64,000 nt of DNA from Flagellimonas onchidii (GTDB lineage: Bacteria; Bacteroidota; Bacteroidia; Flavobacteriales; Flavobacteriaceae). A program made the position numbers and the translations under genes. The notes beneath the pieces were generated by a model, which did not search any database, was not told the DNA's origin, and saw only the letters and a program-made list of their open reading frames with translations. Shown in pieces: positions 27,725 through 35,772 of this stretch (the first letter of the stretch is position 1; every line of letters starts with the position of its first letter). Location: NCBI RefSeq assembly GCF_004804315.1, contig NZ_SRXX01000002.1, positions 310,001-374,000 of the forward strand. Direction: 5' to 3'.

Positions 27725-28543
27725 ATGATTACTACCTTGGCATTTCATTCCAACTCTGAGCTTTTAGAAGGGCCAGTGTTTGACCATGGAAACAAACTAC
27801 TCTATTTCGTATCCATTTTAGATGGCTTGGTTTATTGCTACAATCCTGAAACCAAAGAAATACTAAGTGTAAAATTGGATTCTCCGGTAGGCTGTATATT
27901 TATATTGGAGAAGAAAAAAGTAGTGGCAGCTTCCAAAAACGGCTTCTTCCAAATAGATTTTAGTACAATGCAAAAGGAGTTTGCCTTTCAAATTGATCTT
28001 CCCGATCATGTTCGATACAACGATGGTATTCAAGATTCCAAAGGAAGGTTAATTGTTGGCACCATGGGGTATCCTAATGTCGAGGAAAATGTAGGGCAGG
28101 TTTTTTCGTGCGCTGATGGCCAATACAAAACCATTATTGAAGCCACTACTATTTCCAATGGTTTGGCATTTTCAAAGGATGACACTGTGCTATATTTCAT
28201 TGACACTCCAACAAAAAAAGTAGCCAAGTACGCTTATGATATAAATAGCGGAGAAGTTGTATTTGATTCTTATGTGATAACTTTTAAAGGAGAAGGAAGT
28301 CCAGATGGAATGTGCATGGACAATGATGGAATGTTATGGATTGCAGAATGGGGAGGCAGCCAAGTTTCCAAATGGAACCCTATAAATGGACTCCAGTTGG
28401 ATAAATACAAACTACCATGTCCAAATGTAACATCCTGTTGTTTTGATGATCATAATAACTTGTATGTCACTACCGCTAAATCCGAGTCCTCAAAAGACAC
28501 CTTTGGTGGAGGCTTATTTTATGTTGAACTAAATAAAATTTGA
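27725..28543 (+). CDS. SMP-30/gluconolactonase/LRE-like beta-propeller protein
   Basis: A 272-aa protein of the SMP-30/gluconolactonase family. The metal ligands expected for the family are present: Glu15 in L-L-E-G-P-V-F-D, Asn in R-Y-N-D-G, Asn in I-S-N-G-L-A-F-S and Asp in S-P-D-G-M-C-M-D. Members hydrolyse sugar lactones to the acids using a divalent metal. No signal peptide is visible, so it should act in the cytoplasm beside the SDR encoded just upstream. It lies 6 nt after that SDR and 4 nt before a GT2 gene. A lactonase inside a glycan-synthesis operon is unusual, since these enzymes are mostly catabolic. Confidence 0.85.
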   Translation: MITTLAFHSNSELLEGPVFDHGNKLLYFVSILDGLVYCYNPETKEILSVKLDSPVGCIFILEKKKVVAASKNGFFQIDFSTMQKEFAFQIDLPDHVRYNDGIQDSKGRLIVGTMGYPNVEENVGQVFSCADGQYKTIIEATTISNGLAFSKDDTVLYFIDTPTKKVAKYAYDINSGEVVFDSYVITFKGEGSPDGMCMDNDGMLWIAEWGGSQVSKWNPINGLQLDKYKLPCPNVTSCCFDDHNNLYVTTAKSESSKDTFGGGLFYVELNKI

Positions 28544-28547
28544 ACTT

Positions 28548-29780
28548 ATGGACACTATCCAAATTAGTGTAATTGTTCCTATATATAAAATTGAAGCATA
28601 TCTACCAAAATGCATCGAAAGTCTGTTAGAACAATCGTTTAAGAATTTTGAGCTGATATTGGTAAATGACGGTAGTCCAGACAGCTGCCCTAAAATCTGT
28701 GATGATTATGCCAAAAAAGATGCAAGAATAAAGGTAATCCACAAAGAAAATGGAGGCTTGTTGAGTGCAAGAAAGGCCGGTTTGACTGCTGCTAAGGCAA
28801 AGTATGTTTCTTACGTTGATGGCGATGATTGGGTCGACAAGTATTATCTAGACATTTTGTTCAAACTTGCTGAAGCTAATTCTTCAGATTTGGTGGTTAC
28901 AGGACATTTCCGGGAATTTGATAGTAAAATTGAAACGATAAAGCCTGAATTCACAGGGGTTTTTGATGAAAATGAAATCCGATCTTCCATACTTCCAAAA
29001 GCAATATACAATGGACGTTTCTGTGAACACGAGGTTTCAACCTACGTATGGAACAAGCTTTTTAGACGGGACTTGCTCAAGGAAGTTCTATATGATGTCC
29101 CCAACGAAATTATCATGGGTGAAGATGCGGCAATAACTTATGCCTATTTAGCGCTTTCAAAAAAACTTACTATAAGTAAAATTCCGCTTTATTATTACCG
29201 ACAAAGGCATGATTCCATTGTAAAATCCATTGAAAACCCGAAAATGGAATATTACAGGCTTGGCTTGCTAATGAACTTTTTGAAAGTAAATCTTAGTAAA
29301 GTGCTTGACGGGAAAAACTTGGATAGACAAATAATGTTCTATCTGTATTCACAAATTTTGGTTCGTTCAGGAGGTCTGGTATGTGACCACCCTGAAAAGG
29401 TGTTTTTTAATCCATTCCTAAGGGCTGAACAAAATTCGAAGATAGTCGTCTATAGTTCAGGTTCTTTTGGTCAACATATCCTGTCTACCAATGCTAAAAC
29501 CAATTTTTTTAAGATTGTTGGATGGATAGATGTTGATTTTCATAAACTTAAAGTTGGCGGAAACTTTGTTAAACCTCTAAGTTCAGTGGTTAACAAAGAG
29601 TTTGATTTCTTGATTATTGCCACAATTAACCCATCAATTTACGAATCCATCAAAGCTGAGCTCGGACTGATGGGTATTGACGCAAGTAAAATTGTACAAA
29701 TCAATACTGACGAACAAGAAATTACCAAACTCTTAACCCATCTGGGTTTTGATGATGATTTTAATTACCAATTAAATTAA
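28548..29780 (+). CDS. Glycosyltransferase family 2 with a C-terminal Rossmann-like domain
   Basis: A 410-aa protein. Residues 1-230 form a GT2 GT-A domain with V-I-V-P-I-Y-K-I-E-A-Y-L, V-N-D-G-S-P-D and the metal-binding D-G-D-D in Y-V-D-G-D-D-W. Residues 300-400 look like a separate Rossmann-type nucleotide-binding fold (V-V-Y-S-S-G-S-F-G-Q-H-I-L, G-W-I-D-V-D, F-D-F-L-I-I-A-T), similar to the N-terminal part of PglD-like or CoA-binding domains. The enzyme probably transfers the unusual residue made by the surrounding module. It starts 4 nt after the SMP-30 gene. The role of the extra domain is not known to me. Confidence 0.83.
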   Translation: MDTIQISVIVPIYKIEAYLPKCIESLLEQSFKNFELILVNDGSPDSCPKICDDYAKKDARIKVIHKENGGLLSARKAGLTAAKAKYVSYVDGDDWVDKYYLDILFKLAEANSSDLVVTGHFREFDSKIETIKPEFTGVFDENEIRSSILPKAIYNGRFCEHEVSTYVWNKLFRRDLLKEVLYDVPNEIIMGEDAAITYAYLALSKKLTISKIPLYYYRQRHDSIVKSIENPKMEYYRLGLLMNFLKVNLSKVLDGKNLDRQIMFYLYSQILVRSGGLVCDHPEKVFFNPFLRAEQNSKIVVYSSGSFGQHILSTNAKTNFFKIVGWIDVDFHKLKVGGNFVKPLSSVVNKEFDFLIIATINPSIYESIKAELGLMGIDASKIVQINTDEQEITKLLTHLGFDDDFNYQLN

Positions 29781-29832
29781 AAACACAAACCTAGCTTACA
29801 ATTCATTTAAAATACACTAATCCTTTAATCAA

Positions 29833-31122
29833 ATGACTAAAAAACTTATAATTTTAGGCGGCAATCCGGAAACAGGTGTTTTGGTAGATATTGCAAATTC
29901 CATGGGGGTTTATACCATTGTCATTGACCCTAATCCCAATGCGCCCGCCAAAAAAAATGCAGCTGAAACTTACGATATCGATGGCTTTGATATTGACAAA
30001 ATTGTTGCTGTGGCCAAGGAAAAAAACGTTGACGGCGTTTTGGTTGGAGTTGCAGACATATTAGTAAAACCTTATCGTGAGATTTGTGAAAAGCTAGGCG
30101 TACATTGCTATGCCAATGAAAAAACCATAGAAGCGTTTTGTAGTAAAGATGGTTACAAACGTTATTGTGCCGAATATGGTGTTCAGGACATCCCAGGAAT
30201 ATATTTGACTCGTGATACCGATATTGCCAAACCTCAAAATGTAGAATTTCCACTAATGGTTAAGCCCGTTGACAGTGGTGGCGGAGTGGGAATGAAGATT
30301 TGCAGAGATCAAGAAGACTATATCGCAACTGTACAAAACGTACTGAAATTCTCAAAAAAAGGAGTGGTTTTGGTTGAAAAGTATATGGATTCTAATTGTG
30401 ATGATATGGCTGTATACTACACTTTTAAAAATGGTGTGCCTTATCTTTCCGCTACTTATGATAGATATCTTACAAGAATGCAAGGTGACTCAAGTCCTAT
30501 TGCAATAGGTACGGTATATCCATCAACATATACAGATTTGTTCGTTAAAGAAGTTCATCCCAAATTATGTGAAATGTTCAAAGGGTTGGATATACAGACT
30601 GGAGTGCTAAACATCCAGTTTTTTGTTGAAAACAATGTTTTTTATAGTTATGACCCAGGATTTCGCCTTCAAGGAGAAGCTCCACATATTCACCTTGCCC
30701 ATATAAACGGATTTGACCATAGGAAAATGCTTATAAACTACGCGCTTACAGGTGTTTTTGGGGATGAAGACTTTGCAGAAAGAAATGATTATATGCTCAA
30801 AGGCGGGGCTGCTTGTTCAGTTTGGGTGCTCTTAAAAGATGGAAAAATAGACTCAATAGAAGGGTTGGAAGCTATTAAATCCCATAAAAATGTCAATTTC
30901 GTTGTTGAACGGTTCAAAGTTGGAGATACCGTTCAGAAAGAATGGATAGGAACGGAAAGACAGGTGCTATATAGGATTTACACTGCGGCAGATTCGATTT
31001 TTGGAATTAATGAAACTATTCAAGACATAAAAAATAGTCTGAAGGTACTTGACTCCGAAGGCAACGACATGGTGATAGAATGGTTAAAACCATGGAATAC
31101 AGAAGACTACATATTCAATTAA
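29833..31122 (+). CDS. ATP-grasp ligase (CarB/PurK-like)
   Basis: A 429-aa protein with the three-part ATP-grasp layout. Residues 1-100 are a pre-ATP-grasp Rossmann region (L-I-I-L-G-G-N-P-E-T-G and V-I-D-P-N-P-N-A-P-A). Then comes C-S-K-D-G-Y-K-R-Y-C, the ATP-binding M-V-K-P-V-D-S-G-G-G-V-G-M near residue 145, and the metal-site region V-L-N-I-Q-F-F-V-E-N-N with Y-D-P-G-F-R-L-Q-G. Such enzymes couple a carboxylate to an amine via acyl-phosphate. It is the third ATP-grasp protein in the locus and of a different family from the other two. A plausible role is joining a sugar acid from the module to an amino group, but no substrate is directly shown. Confidence 0.85.
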   Translation: MTKKLIILGGNPETGVLVDIANSMGVYTIVIDPNPNAPAKKNAAETYDIDGFDIDKIVAVAKEKNVDGVLVGVADILVKPYREICEKLGVHCYANEKTIEAFCSKDGYKRYCAEYGVQDIPGIYLTRDTDIAKPQNVEFPLMVKPVDSGGGVGMKICRDQEDYIATVQNVLKFSKKGVVLVEKYMDSNCDDMAVYYTFKNGVPYLSATYDRYLTRMQGDSSPIAIGTVYPSTYTDLFVKEVHPKLCEMFKGLDIQTGVLNIQFFVENNVFYSYDPGFRLQGEAPHIHLAHINGFDHRKMLINYALTGVFGDEDFAERNDYMLKGGAACSVWVLLKDGKIDSIEGLEAIKSHKNVNFVVERFKVGDTVQKEWIGTERQVLYRIYTAADSIFGINETIQDIKNSLKVLDSEGNDMVIEWLKPWNTEDYIFN

Positions 31123-31218
31123 CCTAAAAATCCATTGTGTGGCAACTGTGACCAATTTAGAAGTTGTTCCAGTTTTGATACCAAAAAAGATTAAGACTTT
31201 TCAATAAAAAACAACATA

Positions 31219-31989
31219 ATGCAACATATTTTAGAAAAATTCAGTTTAGAAGGAAAAAAAGCGATTGTAGTTGGAGGTGCAGGTGATCTTGGAAAAGCTA
31301 TGGTGGAGGCTGTTGCCCAAGCAGGGGCCCAAACTGTGGTAATTGATTTAGACAATAGAATATTCCAAATCTGTGAAGAATTTAATAATAACGGCTTGAA
31401 TGTAAGCCCGATAAAAACTGATGTCAGTAAACTCTCAGAAATTAAGGATTCTTACAATACAGCCTTGGAAATATTAGGAGGTACAGTAGATATTTTGATA
31501 AACTCCGCAGGAATTCAAAGAAGATATCCAAGTGAGGATTTTCCAGAAGAAGAGTGGAATAAGGTCATTTCCATAAACTTGGATGCCACTTTTTACTATT
31601 GCAAGTACGCTGGTAATACCATGATAGAAAATGGCGGTGGAAAAATCATCAATATTGCTTCTTTGATGAGCTTTTTGGGCGGAATCACCATACCTGCATA
31701 TGCCGCTTCAAAGGGTGGTGTAGGACAATTGACAAAAGCACTCTCAAATGATTGGGCGGCAAAGGGCATTTGTGTAAATGCTATTGCTCCAGGTTATATG
31801 GACACCCAATTAAATACTGCCTTAATCAATGATAAAAAGAGAACAGAGGAAGTATTTAATAGAGTTCCAATGAAAAGATGGGGCACAGGGGAAGATCTTA
31901 AAGGACTGACCGTCTTTTTGTCATCTTCCGCCAGTGATTATGTTACCGGAACTGTAATACCTGTTGATGGAGGGTATTTGGGCCGTTAA
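31219..31989 (+). CDS. Short-chain dehydrogenase/reductase, KduD/gluconate-5-dehydrogenase-like
   Basis: A 256-aa classical SDR with VVGGAGDLGKAM as the cofactor motif, I-N-S-A-G-I-Q-R-R near residue 93, catalytic Ser in N-I-A-S-L-M-S-F-L-G, Tyr-x-x-x-Lys in P-A-Y-A-A-S-K-G-G, and the C-terminal Y-V-T-G-T-V-I-P-V-D-G-G-Y. A-G-I-Q-R-R-Y and the R-V-P-M-K-R-W-G segment resemble gluconate 5-dehydrogenase and KduD, which act on sugar acids. It is the last gene of the module, 96 nt after the ATP-grasp gene. A sugar-acid oxidoreductase fits with the SMP-30 lactonase earlier in the module. Confidence 0.85.
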   Translation: MQHILEKFSLEGKKAIVVGGAGDLGKAMVEAVAQAGAQTVVIDLDNRIFQICEEFNNNGLNVSPIKTDVSKLSEIKDSYNTALEILGGTVDILINSAGIQRRYPSEDFPEEEWNKVISINLDATFYYCKYAGNTMIENGGGKIINIASLMSFLGGITIPAYAASKGGVGQLTKALSNDWAAKGICVNAIAPGYMDTQLNTALINDKKRTEEVFNRVPMKRWGTGEDLKGLTVFLSSSASDYVTGTVIPVDGGYLGR

Positions 31990-32086
31990 CCAAACTATTG
32001 TTATTATGAAATACAACGCCTTGATTTTCCAATACATGGTTGGCAGGTAGTACTTTATCTATAAAAACTGTAGCAAAACTATTTTA

Positions 32087-32117
32087 TTTGATGATTTGGT
32101 GGCATCAAATAATTTTG
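32087..32117 (+). promoter_or_regulatory. Complete Bacteroidota promoter upstream of GT2 copy A
   Basis: TTTG (32087-32090), a 19-nt spacer and TAATTTTG (32110-32117) match the TTTG-N-TAnnTTTG consensus well. Transcription would begin near 32122, leaving a leader of about 128 nt before the ATG at 32250. The surrounding bases from about 32050 recur upstream of the next GT2 gene. Confidence 0.7.
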
Positions 32118-32249
32118 TTCTCAACTATTGTGGGGATACAGTTAAATTTCAGTTGCAAGGATTACCAATCAATGGGTCTTTTTTGGAACATCTAAAAACA
32201 AAATTTAATCGATACCCTATCGAAAAAACCACTAAACCAATAAGAAGCA

Positions 32250-33275
32250 ATGAAATTAAGCATAATCATTCCTTTGTATAACAAGGAAAAATATATTGAT
32301 CGCTGCTTAAAAAGTCTATTGGCTCAAGATTTATCTTCAAATGAATATGAAATCATAATTATAGATGATGGATCCAAGGATAGTGGAGGTCTCATTGCTC
32401 AAGACTATTCTGAGCAATATTCTAATATACATGTTTTTTTACAAGAAAATAGAGGTGTGAGTGCCACCAGAAATAGAGGTATAGAAATAGCACGGGGAAA
32501 ATACGTTTATTTGATGGATGCAGACGATTATCTAGCACGAACTACCTTAGGGAACCTCTTAAATATATGTGAATCGAATAATCTAGAAATTTTAGGCTTC
32601 AACACTACATACACCGAAAATGGTAATTTAACCCGATCATCTACCGAAGACCCTAAAAACCTTTCAGTGAAAGTAGCAGATGGTGTTAGATTTATTGGAG
32701 AAAGTAGCTACAGAAATGAAGCTTGGTGGTATGTGATTGAAAGAGAGTTTTTATTGAATTCAGGTATCAAGTTCATAGAAGGTAGATTATTGGAAGACGC
32801 TATATTCACTGCGAGTCTGTTTCTAAAATCTAAGAGGATAGCTAAAGTAGACTATGACATTCACCGATTTGTAAAGGTTCAAAATTCTATACAAACCAGC
32901 ACCAATACTAAACATCTTCACAAGTTCATCCACGATTTGGTTTTTGCGATTGAAGAAATTGATGGTATGATTAACAACCTAGATAGCTCTCACGAATATT
33001 ATCAAAAAGTTGTGAGGGATTTTAGAAAAAAACAGCAATCCTTTGTTTTTACGCTGTTTATAAAGGTTTTTAGACATCCCTTCTTCAGCCTAAAAGAGCT
33101 TGGAAAAATACTTAAGAAACTCAAAGGCCTAAATGTTTATCCCATAAATCTCGAAACGGGTGGAATTGGGAATAAAAAAAGCCGCTTTATTTACAGCATG
33201 ACTTTTGTACCCGTATTCAATAGTAGAAATCTCCTTTTTCTATGCCTAAATATTAAGAGGTTAGTTGGCCACTAA
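32250..33275 (+). CDS. Glycosyltransferase family 2, paralogue A
   Basis: A 341-aa inverting-type GT2 enzyme with I-I-I-P-L-Y-N-K-E-K-Y-I, I-D-D-G-S-K-D-S-G, G-V-S-A-T-R-N-R-G-I and the DxD-like D-A-D-D-Y in the first 95 residues. E-G-R-L-L-E-D-A-I-F-T lies near 185. The C-terminal half is basic and ends without membrane helices. About half of its residues match the next GT2 gene by eye, including the tail G-G-I-G-N-K-K, so the two are tandem duplicates. It has its own promoter and a long leader, unlike most genes in the cluster. Donor sugar unknown. Confidence 0.88.
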   Translation: MKLSIIIPLYNKEKYIDRCLKSLLAQDLSSNEYEIIIIDDGSKDSGGLIAQDYSEQYSNIHVFLQENRGVSATRNRGIEIARGKYVYLMDADDYLARTTLGNLLNICESNNLEILGFNTTYTENGNLTRSSTEDPKNLSVKVADGVRFIGESSYRNEAWWYVIEREFLLNSGIKFIEGRLLEDAIFTASLFLKSKRIAKVDYDIHRFVKVQNSIQTSTNTKHLHKFIHDLVFAIEEIDGMINNLDSSHEYYQKVVRDFRKKQQSFVFTLFIKVFRHPFFSLKELGKILKKLKGLNVYPINLETGGIGNKKSRFIYSMTFVPVFNSRNLLFLCLNIKRLVGH

Positions 33276-33587
33276 TTTCCTATCGGATAGGCTTAATAAC
33301 TTTCTATTGCGTTTATGCATTCATTAAAAATAAAATGACCTTTATTTTGAACCAAGGAAAAACCATAAGAGATTGTATTTCACCTAGTATTTTATCCATA
33401 AAAACGGCAACAAAACCAATTTTATTTGTCGATTCTATGATATCAATAATTTTGATTCGACCGTTATGATGACATTATTGTTTTCAAATAGAGAATATCA
33501 TCAACACGCTTTTTTTTAGACCTATTTGGAATAGGAAAAATAAAAAACCAACACTCAAAAATGAACCAAATAATTTAACTAAAAATA
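33276..33587. other. 312-bp gap with a duplicated promoter region
   Basis: Bases from about 33388 to 33456 align with bases from about 32052 to 32119 at roughly 70-75% identity by eye, covering the promoter. The remainder is AT-rich with no open frame and weaker similarity to the first leader. Confidence 0.6.
33425..33454 (+). promoter_or_regulatory. Complete Bacteroidota promoter upstream of GT2 copy B
   Basis: TTTG (33425-33428), an 18-nt spacer and TAATTTTG (33447-33454). The -7 box is identical to that of copy A, and the distance to the gene start (about 133 nt) is the same within one base. Confidence 0.7.
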
Positions 33588-34616
33588 ATGAGGCTAAGTA
33601 TAATTGTTCCATTGTATAACAAAGAAAAGTTTATAGAACGTTGCCTGAAAAGCCTATTGGATCAAGACATACCGTATAATGAATATGAAATTATTGTAGT
33701 TGATGACGGTTCAACAGATAGCGGTAATTCGATTGTTCAAACTTATTGCGAAAATCATGAGAACATTCATTTATTCAGTCAACAAAACCAAGGAGTAAGT
33801 GCTGCCCGTAATAAAGGCATTGAAATGGCTAAAGGAAAGTATCTCCATTTTCTAGATTCAGATGATTATATTGCTCCTAATGTTTTAAATGGTCTTCTTC
33901 AATTATGTAACATCAATAAACTTGAAATATTAGTATTTCAGAGTAAATTCGTGAAGGGAACGGAAGTGCCAAATTTTTCTACATCTCGGCCTCAGGGTTT
34001 ATCCTCGGATATCTTAGATGGTCTTACATACATATCCAAACATGGAATAAGAAATTCAGCATGTTTGTATCTAATTGAAAGAAGTTTTTTGCTCTCTACT
34101 GAAATTACATTTATGGAGGGCAGGTTTATGGAAGATTCGATTTTCACCACAAGCTTGGTTTTACGAGCAAACAGAATTTCCAAAGTGGATACAGATATCC
34201 ACAGATATGCTATTGTTGAAAACTCTATAACAACAACCAAAGAGTCGGCTCATGCCCTCAAATTCATTGATGATTTGGTTTTTGCAATTCAAGAAATAGA
34301 TCATATGAGTAAAAGCCTGGATGGTTCGCATGTGGAATATAATAACATACTTAAAAATTTAAAAAGAAAGCAACAGTCCTATGTTTTTACATTATTTATA
34401 AAAACGTTTAGGTCTCCGAGTCTTAATTTCAAGGTTCTTAAAAAAATATTGAAGCAATTAAATGAGTTAGAAGTATATCCAATAGACCGAAAAATAGGAG
34501 GAATAGGAAACAAAAAAACCGGTCCAATTTATAATATGGTCATCGTACCAATCTTAAACAATAAAACTCTTCTTTTTTTAAGTCTTAGATTTAAAAGATT
34601 GTTTTCTCCCAGTTAA
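33588..34616 (+). CDS. Glycosyltransferase family 2, paralogue B
   Basis: A 342-aa GT2 enzyme with the same layout as the preceding gene: I-I-V-P-L-Y-N-K-E-K-F-I, V-D-D-G-S-T-D-S-G, G-V-S-A-A-R-N-K-G-I, F-L-D-S-D-D-Y, then E-G-R-F-M-E-D-S-I-F-T and the tail I-G-G-I-G-N-K-K. Strong conservation of the C-terminal half, outside the catalytic core, marks the pair as recent paralogues rather than two unrelated GT2 genes. Differences cluster around residues 100-170, where acceptor specificity is often set. Both may add similar sugars at different positions, or be alternatively used. Confidence 0.88.
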   Translation: MRLSIIVPLYNKEKFIERCLKSLLDQDIPYNEYEIIVVDDGSTDSGNSIVQTYCENHENIHLFSQQNQGVSAARNKGIEMAKGKYLHFLDSDDYIAPNVLNGLLQLCNINKLEILVFQSKFVKGTEVPNFSTSRPQGLSSDILDGLTYISKHGIRNSACLYLIERSFLLSTEITFMEGRFMEDSIFTTSLVLRANRISKVDTDIHRYAIVENSITTTKESAHALKFIDDLVFAIQEIDHMSKSLDGSHVEYNNILKNLKRKQQSYVFTLFIKTFRSPSLNFKVLKKILKQLNELEVYPIDRKIGGIGNKKTGPIYNMVIVPILNNKTLLFLSLRFKRLFSPS

Positions 34617-34739
34617 TGAGGAATTTTTAAAGCACATTGAAAACACCTTCTAAAATGACCAGTAAAACCAGTTTCCCCCAGTTGTCAAAAAATATCAATC
34701 TAAGTAATCCTTATAGGGTTAAAAAATCTCTTGTCCTAA

Positions 34740-35759
34740 ATGATTCAAACTATTGAGGAAAAAAAATACTGGGACGACTTTATCTCAAGCTTTGAGGAGT
34801 CAGATTTGTATCACACCTTCGACTATCATATGATTTCAAAAGGTGGAGATAGGCCTATATTGTTAAAATATATCCATCGAGAATGTATTATCGGCCTACC
34901 CCTGCTCATAAGAAAAATCCCTGGCTCCACTTTTTTTGATGCCACCTCAGTTTATGGATACGCGGGACCACTTTACAAAAACATTTCCATTGACTTTGAC
35001 AACAAACATTTCGAAGGCGAACTTCTAGAATATTTTATTTCCAACAAAATCATTGCTGTATTTTCAAGACTCAATCCTTTTTTGCCTTTACAGCATAAGG
35101 TTCTGGGGCTTATTGGAAGCATTGAAAAAAAAGGACCGGTAGTTACCATAGACCTTAAAAAAAGCGTTGAATTACAACGAAGAGAATTTGCTAGAAGATT
35201 AAAAGGGCAACTCAATAAGGCTAGAAGATATTGCAAGGTTAAAAAAGCTACCACCGATGAAGAGTTTGAGGATTTTGTGAAAATCTATCATGAAAACATG
35301 GATCGGGTCAATGCCAAACCCATGTATTATTTTGATAATCAATATTTCAAGGTACTTGCCAAAAGCAACGGTTTTGAAACGGAAACGCTCTTGGCAGTGC
35401 ATAATGAAACCAATGAAGTAATTGGTGCCAGTTTGTTCATATACAAAAACTCCGTGGTCCATTACCACTTATCTGGAACCAAAAGTGAGTATCTGCCACT
35501 GATGCCCACTAAACTCTTGATAGATGAAATGAGAATTAAGGCGACCCAAATGGGATTATCTTGTTTCAATCTTGGCGGAGGGCTGGCCAGCGCAAATGAT
35601 ACCCTTCTTCAATTTAAATCGTCTTTCTCAAAAGATATGAACGACTTCTATGTTTGGAAACTGGTTGTTCAACCAGAGATTTACGAAAAACTGATAGAAA
35701 AAAGTAATAATGGTACCAAAGGAGACTTTTTCCCATTATATAGATGCAATGGTGTATAA
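34740..35759 (+). CDS. FemAB-like GNAT-fold acyl/aminoacyl transferase
   Basis: A 339-aa protein resembling FemAB/peptidoglycan-bridge-type GNAT proteins. The N-terminal half has Y-H-T-F-D-Y-H-M, L-P-L-L-I-R and Y-G-Y-A-G-P-L. The C-terminal GNAT domain has R-R-L-K-G-Q-L-N-K-A-R-R, Y-Y-F-D-N-Q-Y-F-K-V-L, G-A-S-L-F-I-Y and F-N-L-G-G-G-L. Relatives transfer aminoacyl groups from tRNA or acyl groups from CoA to glycans and lipids. It is the first of four consecutive GNAT genes, which end in an MBOAT/SGNH pair, so a role in decorating the polymer is likely. Cytoplasmic; no signal or membrane segment is visible. The acyl donor is unknown. Confidence 0.8.
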   Translation: MIQTIEEKKYWDDFISSFEESDLYHTFDYHMISKGGDRPILLKYIHRECIIGLPLLIRKIPGSTFFDATSVYGYAGPLYKNISIDFDNKHFEGELLEYFISNKIIAVFSRLNPFLPLQHKVLGLIGSIEKKGPVVTIDLKKSVELQRREFARRLKGQLNKARRYCKVKKATTDEEFEDFVKIYHENMDRVNAKPMYYFDNQYFKVLAKSNGFETETLLAVHNETNEVIGASLFIYKNSVVHYHLSGTKSEYLPLMPTKLLIDEMRIKATQMGLSCFNLGGGLASANDTLLQFKSSFSKDMNDFYVWKLVVQPEIYEKLIEKSNNGTKGDFFPLYRCNGV

Positions 35760-35772
35760 TCAATAGTATAGT

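Noticed and set aside
32096-32281. 61-codon open frame before GT2 copy A
   Set aside because: It overlaps the mapped promoter and the start of the GT2 gene, and the equivalent region before copy B has no matching frame.
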